In this document: piece after piece, positions 56,529 to 64,000 of the stretch
How the letters are laid out: each line of letters begins with the position of its first letter
Position numbering within the stretch: position 1 is the first letter of the stretch
Assembly: GCA_963697345.1 (NCBI GenBank)
Contig: CAVONS010000007.1
Span: forward strand, 186,001 to 250,000
Direction: 5' to 3'
Source: Prado023 sp963697345
Lineage (GTDB): Bacteria > Actinomycetota > Actinomycetes > S36-B12 > CAIYMF01
DNA length: 64,000 nucleotides
Program-made: the position numbers and the translations under genes
Notes under the pieces: generated by a model
The model's database searches: none
The model's input: the letters and a program-made list of their open reading frames with translations, nothing else
Told to the model about the DNA's origin: nothing

Positions 56529-57094
56529 TGAGCACAGCAACAGAGACGACGATGCCCCGGCTGAAGGTCCGGTATCGCGAGGAGGTCATGCCCGAGCTGC
56601 GTGAGCAGTTCGAGTACACCAACGTGATGCAGATCCCCGGTCTGGTCAAGATCGTGGTGAACATGGGCGTCGGCGAGGCCGCGCGTGACTCGAAGCTGAT
56701 CGAGGGGGCCATCAAGGACCTCACCCTGATCACCGGGCAGAAGCCGCAGGTCACCAAGGCTCGCAAGTCCATCGCGCAGTTCAAGCTGCGTGAGGGGATG
56801 CCGATCGGCTGCCACGTGACCCTGCGCGGGGCACGGATGTGGGAGTTCCTCGACCGCCTGCTGAGCACCGCACTGCCGCGCATCCGCGACTTCCGGGGCC
56901 TGAACCCCGGGCAGTTCGACGGCAACGGCAACTACACGTTCGGCCTCAACGAGCAGTCGATGTTCCACGAGATCGACCAGGACAACATCGACCGCGTTCG
57001 CGGCATGGACATCACGGTGGTCACCACCGCCAAGACCGACGACGAGGGGAGGGCGCTGCTCAAGGCGCTCGGATTCCCCTACAAGGAGAAGTGA
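56528..57094 (+). CDS. rplE: Ribosomal protein L5
   Basis: 188 aa, 5S rRNA-binding protein. KIVVNMGVGEA near residue 45 and the GMDITVVTTAKTDDEGRALL C-terminal block. ATG 56528 gives a ~10-residue extension; an internal ATG (MPRLKVRY) is possible. Confidence 0.98.
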   Translation: MSTATETTMPRLKVRYREEVMPELREQFEYTNVMQIPGLVKIVVNMGVGEAARDSKLIEGAIKDLTLITGQKPQVTKARKSIAQFKLREGMPIGCHVTLRGARMWEFLDRLLSTALPRIRDFRGLNPGQFDGNGNYTFGLNEQSMFHEIDQDNIDRVRGMDITVVTTAKTDDEGRALLKALGFPYKEK

Positions 57095-57098
57095 CCAC

Positions 57099-57284
57099 GT
57101 GGCGAAGAAGGCACTGATCAACAAGCAGGCCCGCAAGCCGAAGTTCGCGGTTCGTTCCTACACCCGGTGCAACCGGTGCGGTCGTCCGCACTCGGTCTAC
57201 CGCAAGTTCGGCCTCTGCCGGATCTGCCTGCGGGAGATGGCCCACCGCGGTGAGCTGCCCGGTGTGACCAAGTCCAGCTGGTAG
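57099..57284 (+). CDS. rpsN: Ribosomal protein S14, zinc-binding type Z
   Basis: 61 aa, the short C+ form with CNRCGRPH and CRICLREMA zinc ligands, normal for this operon position. GTG 57099 is 4 bp after rplE. Confidence 0.98.
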   Translation: MAKKALINKQARKPKFAVRSYTRCNRCGRPHSVYRKFGLCRICLREMAHRGELPGVTKSSW

Positions 57285-57359
57285 CTCGCTACCCGTCCAT
57301 CCCCCACCCGACGCCGAAGGTCCGCAGACGGAAACCACGGCGAGAAAGGCCAGACGGCC

Positions 57360-57758
57360 ATGACAATGACAGACCCGATCGCGGACATGCTCACACGCAT
57401 CCGCAACGGGAACACGGCCTATCACGAGACCGTGTCCATGCCACTCTCGAAGATCAAGGTGGGAATCGCCGAGATCCTCAAGGCCCAGGGCTACATCGCT
57501 GACTTCGCAGTCGAGGATGCCCCTGTCGGCCAGACGCTGGTGATCACGCTCAAGTACGGCCCCAGCCGTGAGCGTTCGATCGCTGGCCTGCGTCGCGTCA
57601 GCAAGCCCGGATTGCGGGTGTACGCCAAGAGCACGGCGATGCCGCGCGTCCTGGGCGGGTTGGGTATCGCGATCATCTCCACGTCCACCGGACTGCTGAC
57701 TGATCGGCAGGCCCAGGCCAAAGGTGTGGGCGGGGAAGTCCTCGCCTACGTCTGGTAG
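57360..57758 (+). CDS. rpsH: Ribosomal protein S8
   Basis: 132 aa. MTDPIADMLTRIRNG opening and GLGIAIISTSTGLLTDRQA near the C-terminus. In E. coli S8 autoregulates the spc operon. A 75-bp gap follows rpsN. Confidence 0.98.
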   Translation: MTMTDPIADMLTRIRNGNTAYHETVSMPLSKIKVGIAEILKAQGYIADFAVEDAPVGQTLVITLKYGPSRERSIAGLRRVSKPGLRVYAKSTAMPRVLGGLGIAIISTSTGLLTDRQAQAKGVGGEVLAYVW

Positions 57759-57767
57759 GGAGTCACC

Positions 57768-58308
57768 ATGTCACGCATCGGACGACTTCCGATCACTGTG
57801 CCGGCCGGCGTCGAGGTCACCATCGAGGGTTCCTCGGTGACGGTCAAGGGCCCCAAGGGCACACTCAGCCACACGGTCGCCTCCCCGATCAAGGTCGAGA
57901 AGGACGACGACGGTTCACTGAAGGTGACCCGTCCCAATGACGAGCGCGAGTCCCGTGCGCTGCACGGCCTGACCCGCACCCTCGTGGCCAACATGGTCGG
58001 CGGTGTCACTGACGGCTACACCAAGAAGCTGGAGATCGTCGGGACCGGCTACCGGGTCATGGCCAAGGGCACGGACCTCGAGTTCGCCCTGGGCTTCAGC
58101 CACCCGGTGATCATCCCGGCGCCCGAGGGCATCAGCTTCGCCGTCGAGACGCCGACCCGGTTCTCGGTCTCGGGGATCGACAAGCAGCAGGTCGGCGAGG
58201 TCGCGGCCAACACTGCGCAAGCTTCGCAAGCCCGACCCGTACAAGGGCAAGGGCGTGCGCTACGAGGGCGAAGTCATTCGCCGCAAGGCCGGAAAGGCAG
58301 GTCGGTAG
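57768..58308 (+). CDS. rplF: Ribosomal protein L6, interrupted by a frameshift
   Basis: Normal L6 from MSRIGRLPITVPAGVEV to GEVAANT at about 58210; then the frame breaks. Removing one base near 58211-58213 restores NLRKLRKPDPYKGKGVRYEG and the canonical RRKAGKAGR end with TAG at 58306-58308, 3 bp before rplR. Corrected length 179 aa, normal. Without correction the frame runs on to 58661 over rplR. Since L6 is single-copy and needed for 50S assembly, an indel in the assembly is the best explanation. Confidence 0.92.
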
Positions 58309-58311
58309 ACC

Positions 58312-58692
58312 ATGGCTGTCGCAACCAAGCTCGGCTCGGGGAGCCGGACCCGCGTGGCGCGTTCGCGTCGTCACCTGCGGGTCCGCAAGAAGGTGTCCGG
58401 CACGCCGGTCCGTCCCCGCATGGTCATCAACCGGTCGACCCGGCACCTGTTCGTTCAGGTCGTCGACGACACCACGGGCACCACCCTGGCGTGGGCCTCC
58501 ACCATGGAGGCCGACGTGCGCGCAAGCACCGAGGACAAGACCGCCAAGGCCCGCAAGGTCGGCGAGAACGTCGCCGGGCGCGCGAAGTCCGCGGGCATCG
58601 AGACGGTCGTGTTCGACCGTGGCGGCAACAAGTATCACGGTCGCGTTGCGGCCCTGGCTGACGGCGCACGCGACGCCGGCCTGGCCTTCTGA
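58312..58692 (+). CDS. rplR: Ribosomal protein L18
   Basis: 126 aa. 5S rRNA binder; RVARSRRHLRVRKKVSGTP and KVGENVAGRAKSAGIE are typical. Its start 3 bp after the restored rplF stop supports the rplF correction. Confidence 0.97.
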   Translation: MAVATKLGSGSRTRVARSRRHLRVRKKVSGTPVRPRMVINRSTRHLFVQVVDDTTGTTLAWASTMEADVRASTEDKTAKARKVGENVAGRAKSAGIETVVFDRGGNKYHGRVAALADGARDAGLAF

Positions 58693-58713
58693 CGAGGAAG
58701 AGGACTAATACCA

Positions 58714-59343
58714 ATGGCTGGAGTACAGCGCCGCACAGGCGGCCCCGGTGAGGGCAGCAGCGGCAGCAATGATCGGCGCGGTCGCCGCGACGATCGTGGC
58801 CCCCGCGAGGAGAAGTCCACGTTCGTCGAGCGCGTCGTGGCGATCAACCGTGTGTCCAAGGTCGTCAAGGGCGGGCGCCGGTTCAGCTTCACCGCGTTGG
58901 TCGTGGTGGGCGACGGCAACGGCCACGTGGGCGTCGGGTACGGCAAGGCCAAGGAGGTTCCCGCGGCCATCGCCAAGGGGGTCGAGGAGGCCAAGAAGCA
59001 CTTCTTCGAGGTGCCCCGCATCCAGGGCACGATCCCCCATCCGGTGACCGGTGAGGATGCGGCCGGCGTGGTCATGCTGCGCCCCGCATCGCCCGGTACC
59101 GGTGTGATCGCCGGTGGCCCGGTGCGTGCGGTCCTGGAGTGCGCTGGCGTCCACGACGTCCTGAGCAAGTCCATGGGCTCGTCCAACGCGATCAACATCG
59201 TGCACGCCACGGTGGCCGCACTGCAGATGCTGGAGCGGCCTGAGGCCGTGGCAGCTCGCCGTGGCCTTCCGCTGGAGGACGTCGCCCCCGCCGCGCTCAT
59301 CCGTGCGATGAACGCGGGCAAGGCTGAGGAGGTCGTTGCCTGA
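58714..59343 (+). CDS. rpsE: Ribosomal protein S5
   Basis: 209 aa. Gly/Arg-rich N-terminal ~40 residues, then the dsRNA-binding fold with VVAINRVSKVVKGGRRFSF and GYGKAKEVPAAIAKG. The spectinomycin-loop region VVKGGR looks wild type. TGATG overlap with rpmD. Confidence 0.98.
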   Translation: MAGVQRRTGGPGEGSSGSNDRRGRRDDRGPREEKSTFVERVVAINRVSKVVKGGRRFSFTALVVVGDGNGHVGVGYGKAKEVPAAIAKGVEEAKKHFFEVPRIQGTIPHPVTGEDAAGVVMLRPASPGTGVIAGGPVRAVLECAGVHDVLSKSMGSSNAINIVHATVAALQMLERPEAVAARRGLPLEDVAPAALIRAMNAGKAEEVVA

Positions 59344-59528
59344 TGGCCACGCAGCTCAAGATCACGCAGGTCCGGGGACTGGTCGGATGCACTCAGGTGC
59401 AGAAGGACAGCGTCCGTTCCCTGGGCCTCAAGCGGATCAACGATGTCGTTGTCAAGGAGAACCGTCCCGAGATCCTCGGGATGGCCAAAGCGGTGCCACA
59501 CCTGGTGACCGTCGAGGAGGTCGACTGA
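59343..59528 (+). CDS. rpmD: Ribosomal protein L30
   Basis: 61 aa. LKITQVRGLVGCTQVQKDSV and the terminal LVTVEEVD match L30. One base separates it from rplO. Confidence 0.97.
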   Translation: MATQLKITQVRGLVGCTQVQKDSVRSLGLKRINDVVVKENRPEILGMAKAVPHLVTVEEVD

Positions 59529-59529
59529 T

Positions 59530-59973
59530 ATGACCCTCAAGGTCCATCACCTGCGCCCCGCACCCGGGGCCAAGACTGCCAAGACCCGTGTGGGTCGTGG
59601 CGAGGCCGGCAAGCGCGGCAAGACCGCGGGCCGCGGTACCAAGGGCACCAAGGCCCGCTACCAGGTCCCGGCCAGCTTCGAGGGCGGGCAGATGCCGCTG
59701 CACATGCGGCTGCCCAAGCTCAAGGGCTTCAAGAACATCAACAAGATCGCCTTCCAGGTGGTCAACGTGGCCACGCTGGCCTCGCTGTACCCGTCGGGTG
59801 GGGAGGTCACCGTCGATGACCTCGTCGCCAAGGGAGCCGTCCGCAAGAACGAGCCCGTGAAGGTCCTGGGCAACGGCGACCTCGCCGTGGCGCTGACCGT
59901 GACGGTCGATGCCGCCTCCGACTCGGCCAAGGCCAAGATCGAGGCGGCCGGCGGGTCGGTCACGACCCTCTGA
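59530..59973 (+). CDS. rplO: Ribosomal protein L15
   Basis: 147 aa. KVHHLRPAPGAK, the Gly/Lys-rich basic arm (GRGEAGKRGKTAGRGTKG) and FEGGQMPLHMRLPKLKGF are canonical. Last gene before a terminator-like hairpin. Confidence 0.98.
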   Translation: MTLKVHHLRPAPGAKTAKTRVGRGEAGKRGKTAGRGTKGTKARYQVPASFEGGQMPLHMRLPKLKGFKNINKIAFQVVNVATLASLYPSGGEVTVDDLVAKGAVRKNEPVKVLGNGDLAVALTVTVDAASDSAKAKIEAAGGSVTTL

Positions 59974-60005
59974 CCGACCGGCTCGACGAGCCGTACTGAA
60001 CGCAC

Positions 60006-60044
60006 ACGCAGGGCCGTCACCCCACAGGGGCGATGGCCCTGCGT
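60006..60044 (+). terminator. Hairpin between rplO and secY
   Basis: ACGCAGGGCC/GGCCCTGCGT outer stem plus a GTCACCCC/GGGGCGAT inner part with one mismatch and a 3-nt loop. 33 nt after rplO. No T-run follows. Confidence 0.7.
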
Positions 60045-60110
60045 CGTCGCGTCCAGGTCCCCCCGCGCACCCCTGAGGGGTGCCCGGGCGGAATGTAGTG
60101 ATTCGCCGTG

Positions 60111-60139
60111 CTGGCCCCGGGCCAGCCGGCTGTTAGTCT
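60111..60139 (+). promoter_or_regulatory. Promoter of secY-adk-map
   Basis: CTGGCC (60111-60116), 17-bp spacer, TAGTCT (60134-60139); same layout as the rplJ and rpsL promoters. Predicted start near 60146, leader about 40 nt. Confidence 0.55.
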
Positions 60140-60185
60140 TTCCCCAGTCTGGCGCACGCTCGAAGGCGCCCTCAGGAGGATCCCC

Positions 60186-61484
60186 GTGCACCTGTCCGCG
60201 TTCGCTTCCGCGTTCCGTACGCCGGACCTGCGCAAGAAGCTGCTCTTCACCATGGGCGTCATCGCGCTGTACCGCCTCGGCGCGGTCACCCCGACTCCCG
60301 GCATCGACTACGAGGCCGTGCAGTCCTGTCTGGCCAACGTGGAGAACAACTCCATCTACGGGCTGATCAACCTGTTCAGCGGTGGGGCGCTGCTCCAGCT
60401 GTCGGTGTTCGCGCTCGGGATCATGCCCTACATCACGGCCAGCATCATCCTGCAGCTGATGACCGTGGTGATCCCCAAGCTGGAGGCCCTGAAGAAGGAG
60501 GGCCAGTCCGGGCAGGCGCAGATCACCCAGTACACGCGCTACCTGACGATCGCCCTGGCGATCCTGCAGTCCACCGGGATCGTGGCGTTGGCCCGCACGC
60601 CCGGACAACTGTTCCAGGGGTGCTCGGCGCAGCTGATCCCCGATGACAACATCTTCACGATCTTCCTCATGATCGCCACGATGACCGCCGGTACCGCCGT
60701 CATCATGTGGCTGGGCGAGCTCATCACCGACCGCGGCGTCGGCAACGGGATGTCGTTGCTGATCTTCACCTCGATCATCTCCTCGCTGCCCTCCCAGATC
60801 GCCAGCGTCTTCGCCACGCGGGGGCCGTTCATCACGGCCATGACGATCATCGTCGGGTTCTTCATCATCATGGCCGTGGTCTTCGTCGAGCAGGGCCAGC
60901 GCCGCATCCCCGTCCAGTACGCGAAGCGGATGGTGGGCAGGAAGATGTACGGCGGGACCTCGACCTACATCCCGCTGAAGGTGAACATGGCCGGTGTCAT
61001 CCCCGTCATCTTCGCCTCGTCATTGCTGTTCCTGCCGGTGCTCTTCCTGCAGTTCTCCGACCAGACCGGGTCCGTCGCGCAGTTCATCGCGCGCAACTTC
61101 CAGACCGGCACAGGGCCGCTCTACATGGTCGTGTTCTCCATCCTGATCATCTTCTTCACCTACTTCTACGTCGCGATCACCTTCAACACGACGGAGGTCG
61201 CGGACAACATGAAGAAGTACGGCGGATTCATCCCCGGCATCCGGGCCGGGCGCCCCACCGCGGAGTACCTGGACTACGTGGTCTCGCGCCTCACCCTGCC
61301 CGGTTCGATCTATCTGGCGACGGTGGCGGCGCTGCCCCTCCTGGCGTTCAGCGGCCTGGGCGTCTCGAGCAACTTCGTGTTCGGCGGCACGAGCCTGCTG
61401 ATCATGGTCGGCGTCGGCTTGGATACTGTGAAGCAGATCGAGAGCCAGCTGCAGCAACGCAACTATGAAGGGTTCCTCCGCTGA
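60186..61484 (+). CDS. secY: Protein translocase subunit SecY
   Basis: 432 aa, ten membrane helices. First helix LLFTMGVIALYRLGAVTPTP, plug region with LINLFSGGALLQLSVFALGIMPYI, and the cytoplasmic loops RRIPVQYAKRMVGRK and TTEVADNMKKYGGFIPG. GTG 60186 is set by AGGAGGA at 60174-60180; the upstream frame (to 60108) covers the promoter. One-base overlap with adk. Confidence 0.97.
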   Translation: MHLSAFASAFRTPDLRKKLLFTMGVIALYRLGAVTPTPGIDYEAVQSCLANVENNSIYGLINLFSGGALLQLSVFALGIMPYITASIILQLMTVVIPKLEALKKEGQSGQAQITQYTRYLTIALAILQSTGIVALARTPGQLFQGCSAQLIPDDNIFTIFLMIATMTAGTAVIMWLGELITDRGVGNGMSLLIFTSIISSLPSQIASVFATRGPFITAMTIIVGFFIIMAVVFVEQGQRRIPVQYAKRMVGRKMYGGTSTYIPLKVNMAGVIPVIFASSLLFLPVLFLQFSDQTGSVAQFIARNFQTGTGPLYMVVFSILIIFFTYFYVAITFNTTEVADNMKKYGGFIPGIRAGRPTAEYLDYVVSRLTLPGSIYLATVAALPLLAFSGLGVSSNFVFGGTSLLIMVGVGLDTVKQIESQLQQRNYEGFLR

Positions 61485-62047
61485 TGCGCATTGTGCTCAT
61501 GGGCCCGCCCGGGGCAGGGAAGGGGACCCAGGCGGTCGTCGTGGCCGAGCGTCTCGGCATCCCGCACATCTCGACCGGTGAGATCTTCCGAGCACACATG
61601 GCCCAGGGCACACCGCTGGGCATCGCTGCAGGCATGTACATGGACCGGGGCAACTACGTCCCGGACCGCATCACCAACGCGATGGTCCGCAACCGCCTCG
61701 CCCAGCCCGATGCTGCCCGCGGGTTCCTGCTCGACGGGTACCCCCGAACCCTGGACCAGGTCGCCGTCCTCGACGAGATGCTGGCCGATGTCGGCCTTGT
61801 CCTGGACCACGTCGTGGAGCTGACGGCCAACACCGAGGTGGTCGTGGCCCGCCTGCTCAAGCGCGCAGCTGAGCAGGGGCGCGCAGACGACACCGAGGAG
61901 GTCATCCGCCGGCGTATGGAAATCTACGCCGACCAGACCGAGCCCCTCACCCAGGTGTACGCCGACAAGGGCGTCCTGGTGCGCGTGGACGGCCTGGGCT
62001 CGATCGACGAGGTGCGCGACCGGGTCCTGGCCGCCATCGCGGGCTGA
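61484..62047 (+). CDS. adk: Adenylate kinase
   Basis: 187 aa, short-lid type. P-loop GPPGAGKGTQ (residues ~7-16), ISTGEIFR AMP site, LDGYPRT near 85, and the short lid segment RADDTEEVIRRRME near 127 in place of a zinc-binding lid. Converts AMP and ATP to ADP. Between secY and map as usual. Confidence 0.97.
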   Translation: MRIVLMGPPGAGKGTQAVVVAERLGIPHISTGEIFRAHMAQGTPLGIAAGMYMDRGNYVPDRITNAMVRNRLAQPDAARGFLLDGYPRTLDQVAVLDEMLADVGLVLDHVVELTANTEVVVARLLKRAAEQGRADDTEEVIRRRMEIYADQTEPLTQVYADKGVLVRVDGLGSIDEVRDRVLAAIAG

Positions 62048-62048
62048 C

Positions 62049-62864
62049 GTGCTCGGCCGCCGCTCCCGGATCGAGATCAAGACCGACGAGCAGCTGCGCC
62101 ACATGCGCGCGGCCGGACTCGTCGTGGCCCGGGCGCTGGCGGCGACCGCGGACGCGGTGGCCCCCGGCGTCACCACCGGCGAACTCGACGCCGTTGCGGC
62201 CGGGGTGATCGCCGATGCGGGCGCCCGCTCGAACTTCAAGGGCTACCACGGGTTCCCCGGAGTCATCTGCGCGTCGGTCAACGACGAGGTGGTGCACGGG
62301 ATCCCCGGCGACCGCGTCCTGCGCGAGGGCGACCTCCTGAGCATCGACTGCGGGGCGATCGTCGAGGGCTGGCACGGGGACGCGGCGATCACGGTCCCCG
62401 TGGGTGAGGTCCGCCCAGAGCTCCTCGAGCTGTCGGCGCAGACCGAACGGGCGCTCTGGGCCGGGATCGCCCGGGCGCTGGTCGGCGGCCGCCTGTCCGA
62501 CATCGGCGCGGGCTGCGAGTCCGTGATCGGGACCCGGTACGGGATCGTGCGTGACTACGTGGGCCATGGGATCGGCTCGGCCATGCACATGGAGCCCTCG
62601 GTGGCCCATGTCGGCCCACCTGGGCGTGGACCGCTGTTGAAGGCGGGGATGGCCCTGGCCATCGAGCCGATGGTGACCCTGGGCTCGCCGGAGGTCACCG
62701 TTCTGGCCGACGACTGGACGGTCGCGACGATCGACGGCTCGGTCGCAGCGCACTGGGAGCACTCGGTCGCGCTGACCGAGTCGGGTCCGGTCGTCCTCAC
62801 AGCCCCCGATGGTGGTGTCACCCGGTTGGCGGCACTCGGAGTCACTGTCGGCGACGTATCCTGA
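62049..62864 (+). CDS. map: Type I methionine aminopeptidase
   Basis: 271 aa. Removes N-terminal Met. Metal ligands in order: Asp of SIDCGAIVEGWHGDAAI (two Asp), His of GHGIGSAMH, Glu of LAIEPM and Glu of WEHSVALTE; substrate His in VVHGIPGD. GTG 62049 one base after the adk stop; the frame start LGRRSRIEIKTDEQL is canonical. Usually followed by infA, but not here. Confidence 0.96.
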   Translation: MLGRRSRIEIKTDEQLRHMRAAGLVVARALAATADAVAPGVTTGELDAVAAGVIADAGARSNFKGYHGFPGVICASVNDEVVHGIPGDRVLREGDLLSIDCGAIVEGWHGDAAITVPVGEVRPELLELSAQTERALWAGIARALVGGRLSDIGAGCESVIGTRYGIVRDYVGHGIGSAMHMEPSVAHVGPPGRGPLLKAGMALAIEPMVTLGSPEVTVLADDWTVATIDGSVAAHWEHSVALTESGPVVLTAPDGGVTRLAALGVTVGDVS

Positions 62865-62907
62865 ATCGGGCAGGAGGGCCTGGTGTGCGTCACGGGCTGT
62901 CGATGGT

Positions 62908-62913
62908 TACAGT
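62908..62913 (+). promoter_or_regulatory. Candidate -10 element for the AAA+ ATPase gene
   Basis: TACAGT in the 94-bp map-ATPase gap, predicted start about 62920. The -35 is weak. Confidence 0.35.
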
Positions 62914-62958
62914 CCATGGGCGCGGGGGAACGCGTGATGGCAGGGAAGGGAGACCGAA

Positions 62959-64000
62959 GTGGTCGCGGAAGCTGTGCAGGCGCGGGCGTTCACGCCTGCG
63001 GAACCCGCGTCATTGCGCGAGGCAGGGCTGACCGACAGCGAGGTCGAGGGCCTGATCCTGAAGTTCCTCGCGGCGCGCGGGGATGCCAGCGGCTGGGCGA
63101 TCGCTGAGCAGGTGCGCCTGCCCTACGCCCTGGCTCTGGAGTGCCTGACGCGCCTCAAGGATGCCCGACTCGTGGGCTACCGCGGGTCGGCGAGCATGAA
63201 CGACTTCATGTACCAGATCACCGACCACGGCCGGGACACGGCTCGACGCCTGGCTCAGCGGTGCACCTACTTCGGGGCCGCCCCGGTGTCGTTGGAGGAG
63301 TACGTCGAGAGTGTGGTGGCCCAGGGCATCACCGACCACGTGCCCACACCCAACGACCTGGCAGTGGCCTTCGAGGACCTGCTCCTGGCCGAGGAGACCG
63401 TGGATCGCCTGGGCCCAGCCATCGCCTCGGGCCGCGGGATGTTCCTCTTCGGCCCGTCCGGCAACGGCAAGACGAGCATCGCCCAGCGCATCACCCGCTC
63501 TCTCGGCGGGCACATCTGGGTCCCGCGGTCCATCGGCATCGATGGCGAGATCATCCGGATCTTCGACCCGCACTTCCACGTCGAGGTGCCCTTCGACTGG
63601 GAGTTCCAGCCCGACGCACCCCACCCGGTGGATCGGCGCTGGGTGCTCATCGAGCGACCGACCGTGTCTGTCGGTGGCGAGCTCACGATGGACCAGCTCG
63701 AGGTGAGCACGAACCCGCACACCGGCATCAGCGAGGCGCCGCTGCAGCTCAAGGCCAACGGCGGCACGCTGGTCATCGATGACTTCGGTCGCCAACGGAT
63801 GCGCATCGATGACCTGCTCAACCGCTGGATCGTCCCGCTGGAGGCCGGCTATGACTTCTACAGCCTGACCAGCGGGCGCCGGATCCAGATGCCCTTCCAG
63901 CAGGTCATCGTCTTCTCCACGAACCTGGAGCCGAGGGATCTCGTCGATGAGGCCTTCCTGCGGCGCATCCCCTACAAGATCCCGGTCGGGGACCCCACCG
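62959..64000 (+). CDS. AAA+ family ATPase with winged-helix N-terminus, 3' truncated by window end
   Basis: 347 codons are visible and the frame is open at the edge. Residues ~20-80 look like a winged-helix domain (GWAIAEQVRLPYALALECL, then LVGYRG and YQITDHG). Walker A GPSGNGKTS is near residue 165, Walker B LVIDDFG near 271, and a sensor-1-like IVFSTNLEP near 317 with an arginine-finger-like LRRIPYK after it. No membrane segment. The specific family and partner are unknown to me. GTG 62959 follows GGGAGACCGA; it is not part of the usual spc/alpha operon. Confidence 0.8.
   Translation, partial: MVAEAVQARAFTPAEPASLREAGLTDSEVEGLILKFLAARGDASGWAIAEQVRLPYALALECLTRLKDARLVGYRGSASMNDFMYQITDHGRDTARRLAQRCTYFGAAPVSLEEYVESVVAQGITDHVPTPNDLAVAFEDLLLAEETVDRLGPAIASGRGMFLFGPSGNGKTSIAQRITRSLGGHIWVPRSIGIDGEIIRIFDPHFHVEVPFDWEFQPDAPHPVDRRWVLIERPTVSVGGELTMDQLEVSTNPHTGISEAPLQLKANGGTLVIDDFGRQRMRIDDLLNRWIVPLEAGYDFYSLTSGRRIQMPFQQVIVFSTNLEPRDLVDEAFLRRIPYKIPVGDPT

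Noticed and set aside
57768..58661. A 297-codon L6 fused across rplR
   Set aside because: The tail after the break is a shifted reading of rplF's end and of rplR; restoring the frame gives the standard L6 C-terminus and stop.

Overview
The window is a piece of high-GC actinobacterial chromosome (Actinomycetota). The signs are strong GC bias at third codon positions, many GTG and TTG starts, ATGA/GTGA gene overlaps, a TTG-started rpoB of about 1161 residues, NusG with a long acidic N-terminus, zinc-type S14, and the order tRNA-Trp-secE-nusG-rplK-rplA. I cannot place it below class. It is cut at both ends: nuoB is incomplete at the left edge and an AAA+ ATPase gene at the right edge.

Region 1 (1-14960) is a nearly complete complex I operon, nuoB'-C-D-E-F-G-H-I-J-K-L-M-N, tightly overlapped. 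It is followed (15045-21156) by a TrpB2-type PLP enzyme, a long-chain polyprenyl diphosphate synthase that probably makes the menaquinone tail, an EamA/RarD permease, an unknown protein with three copies of a short G-Y-x-G-D motif, an alpha-methylacyl-CoA racemase homologue, and a two-domain universal stress protein with a DosR-like box upstream.

Region 2 (21189-25515) is the most unusual part. korA and korB (2-oxoacid:ferredoxin oxidoreductase) run leftwards. Divergent from them is a three-gene set encoding a second NuoB-like, a second NuoC-like and a small NuoI-like 2x[4Fe-4S] protein, with no NuoD, no NuoEFG and no membrane subunits beside it. This could be a ferredoxin-dependent alternative peripheral module for complex I, an inference from gene content only.

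Region 3 (25569-31984) holds a HAD phosphatase, YajQ, tRNA-Tyr, a short-chain dehydrogenase, tRNA-Thr, tRNA-Met, rpmG, a formate/nitrite-type channel, murB, an aspartate aminotransferase and tRNA-Trp. The channel sits where many actinobacteria have MaoC/HadAB dehydratases.

Region 4 (32052-62864) is the transcription/translation core: secE-nusG-rplK-rplA, rplJ-rplL, rpoB-rpoC, rpsL-rpsG-fusA-tuf, the S10/spc cluster rpsJ to rplO, and secY-adk-map. A TM2 protein and a DUF4190-type protein are embedded in it. The usual infA-rpmJ-rpsM continuation after map is replaced by an AAA+ ATPase gene.

Sequence quality needs care. rpoB carries two frameshifts (+1 near 38537, net +2 near 39512), rplF one (near 58212), and the DUF4190-type gene probably one (about 45040-45095). 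rpoB and rplF are essential and intact on both sides of each break, so sequencing or assembly indels are the likeliest cause. Five genes start 6 nt downstream of a TANNNT element with no Shine-Dalgarno sequence, suggesting leaderless mRNAs. I found no CRISPR array, insertion sequence or rRNA gene.
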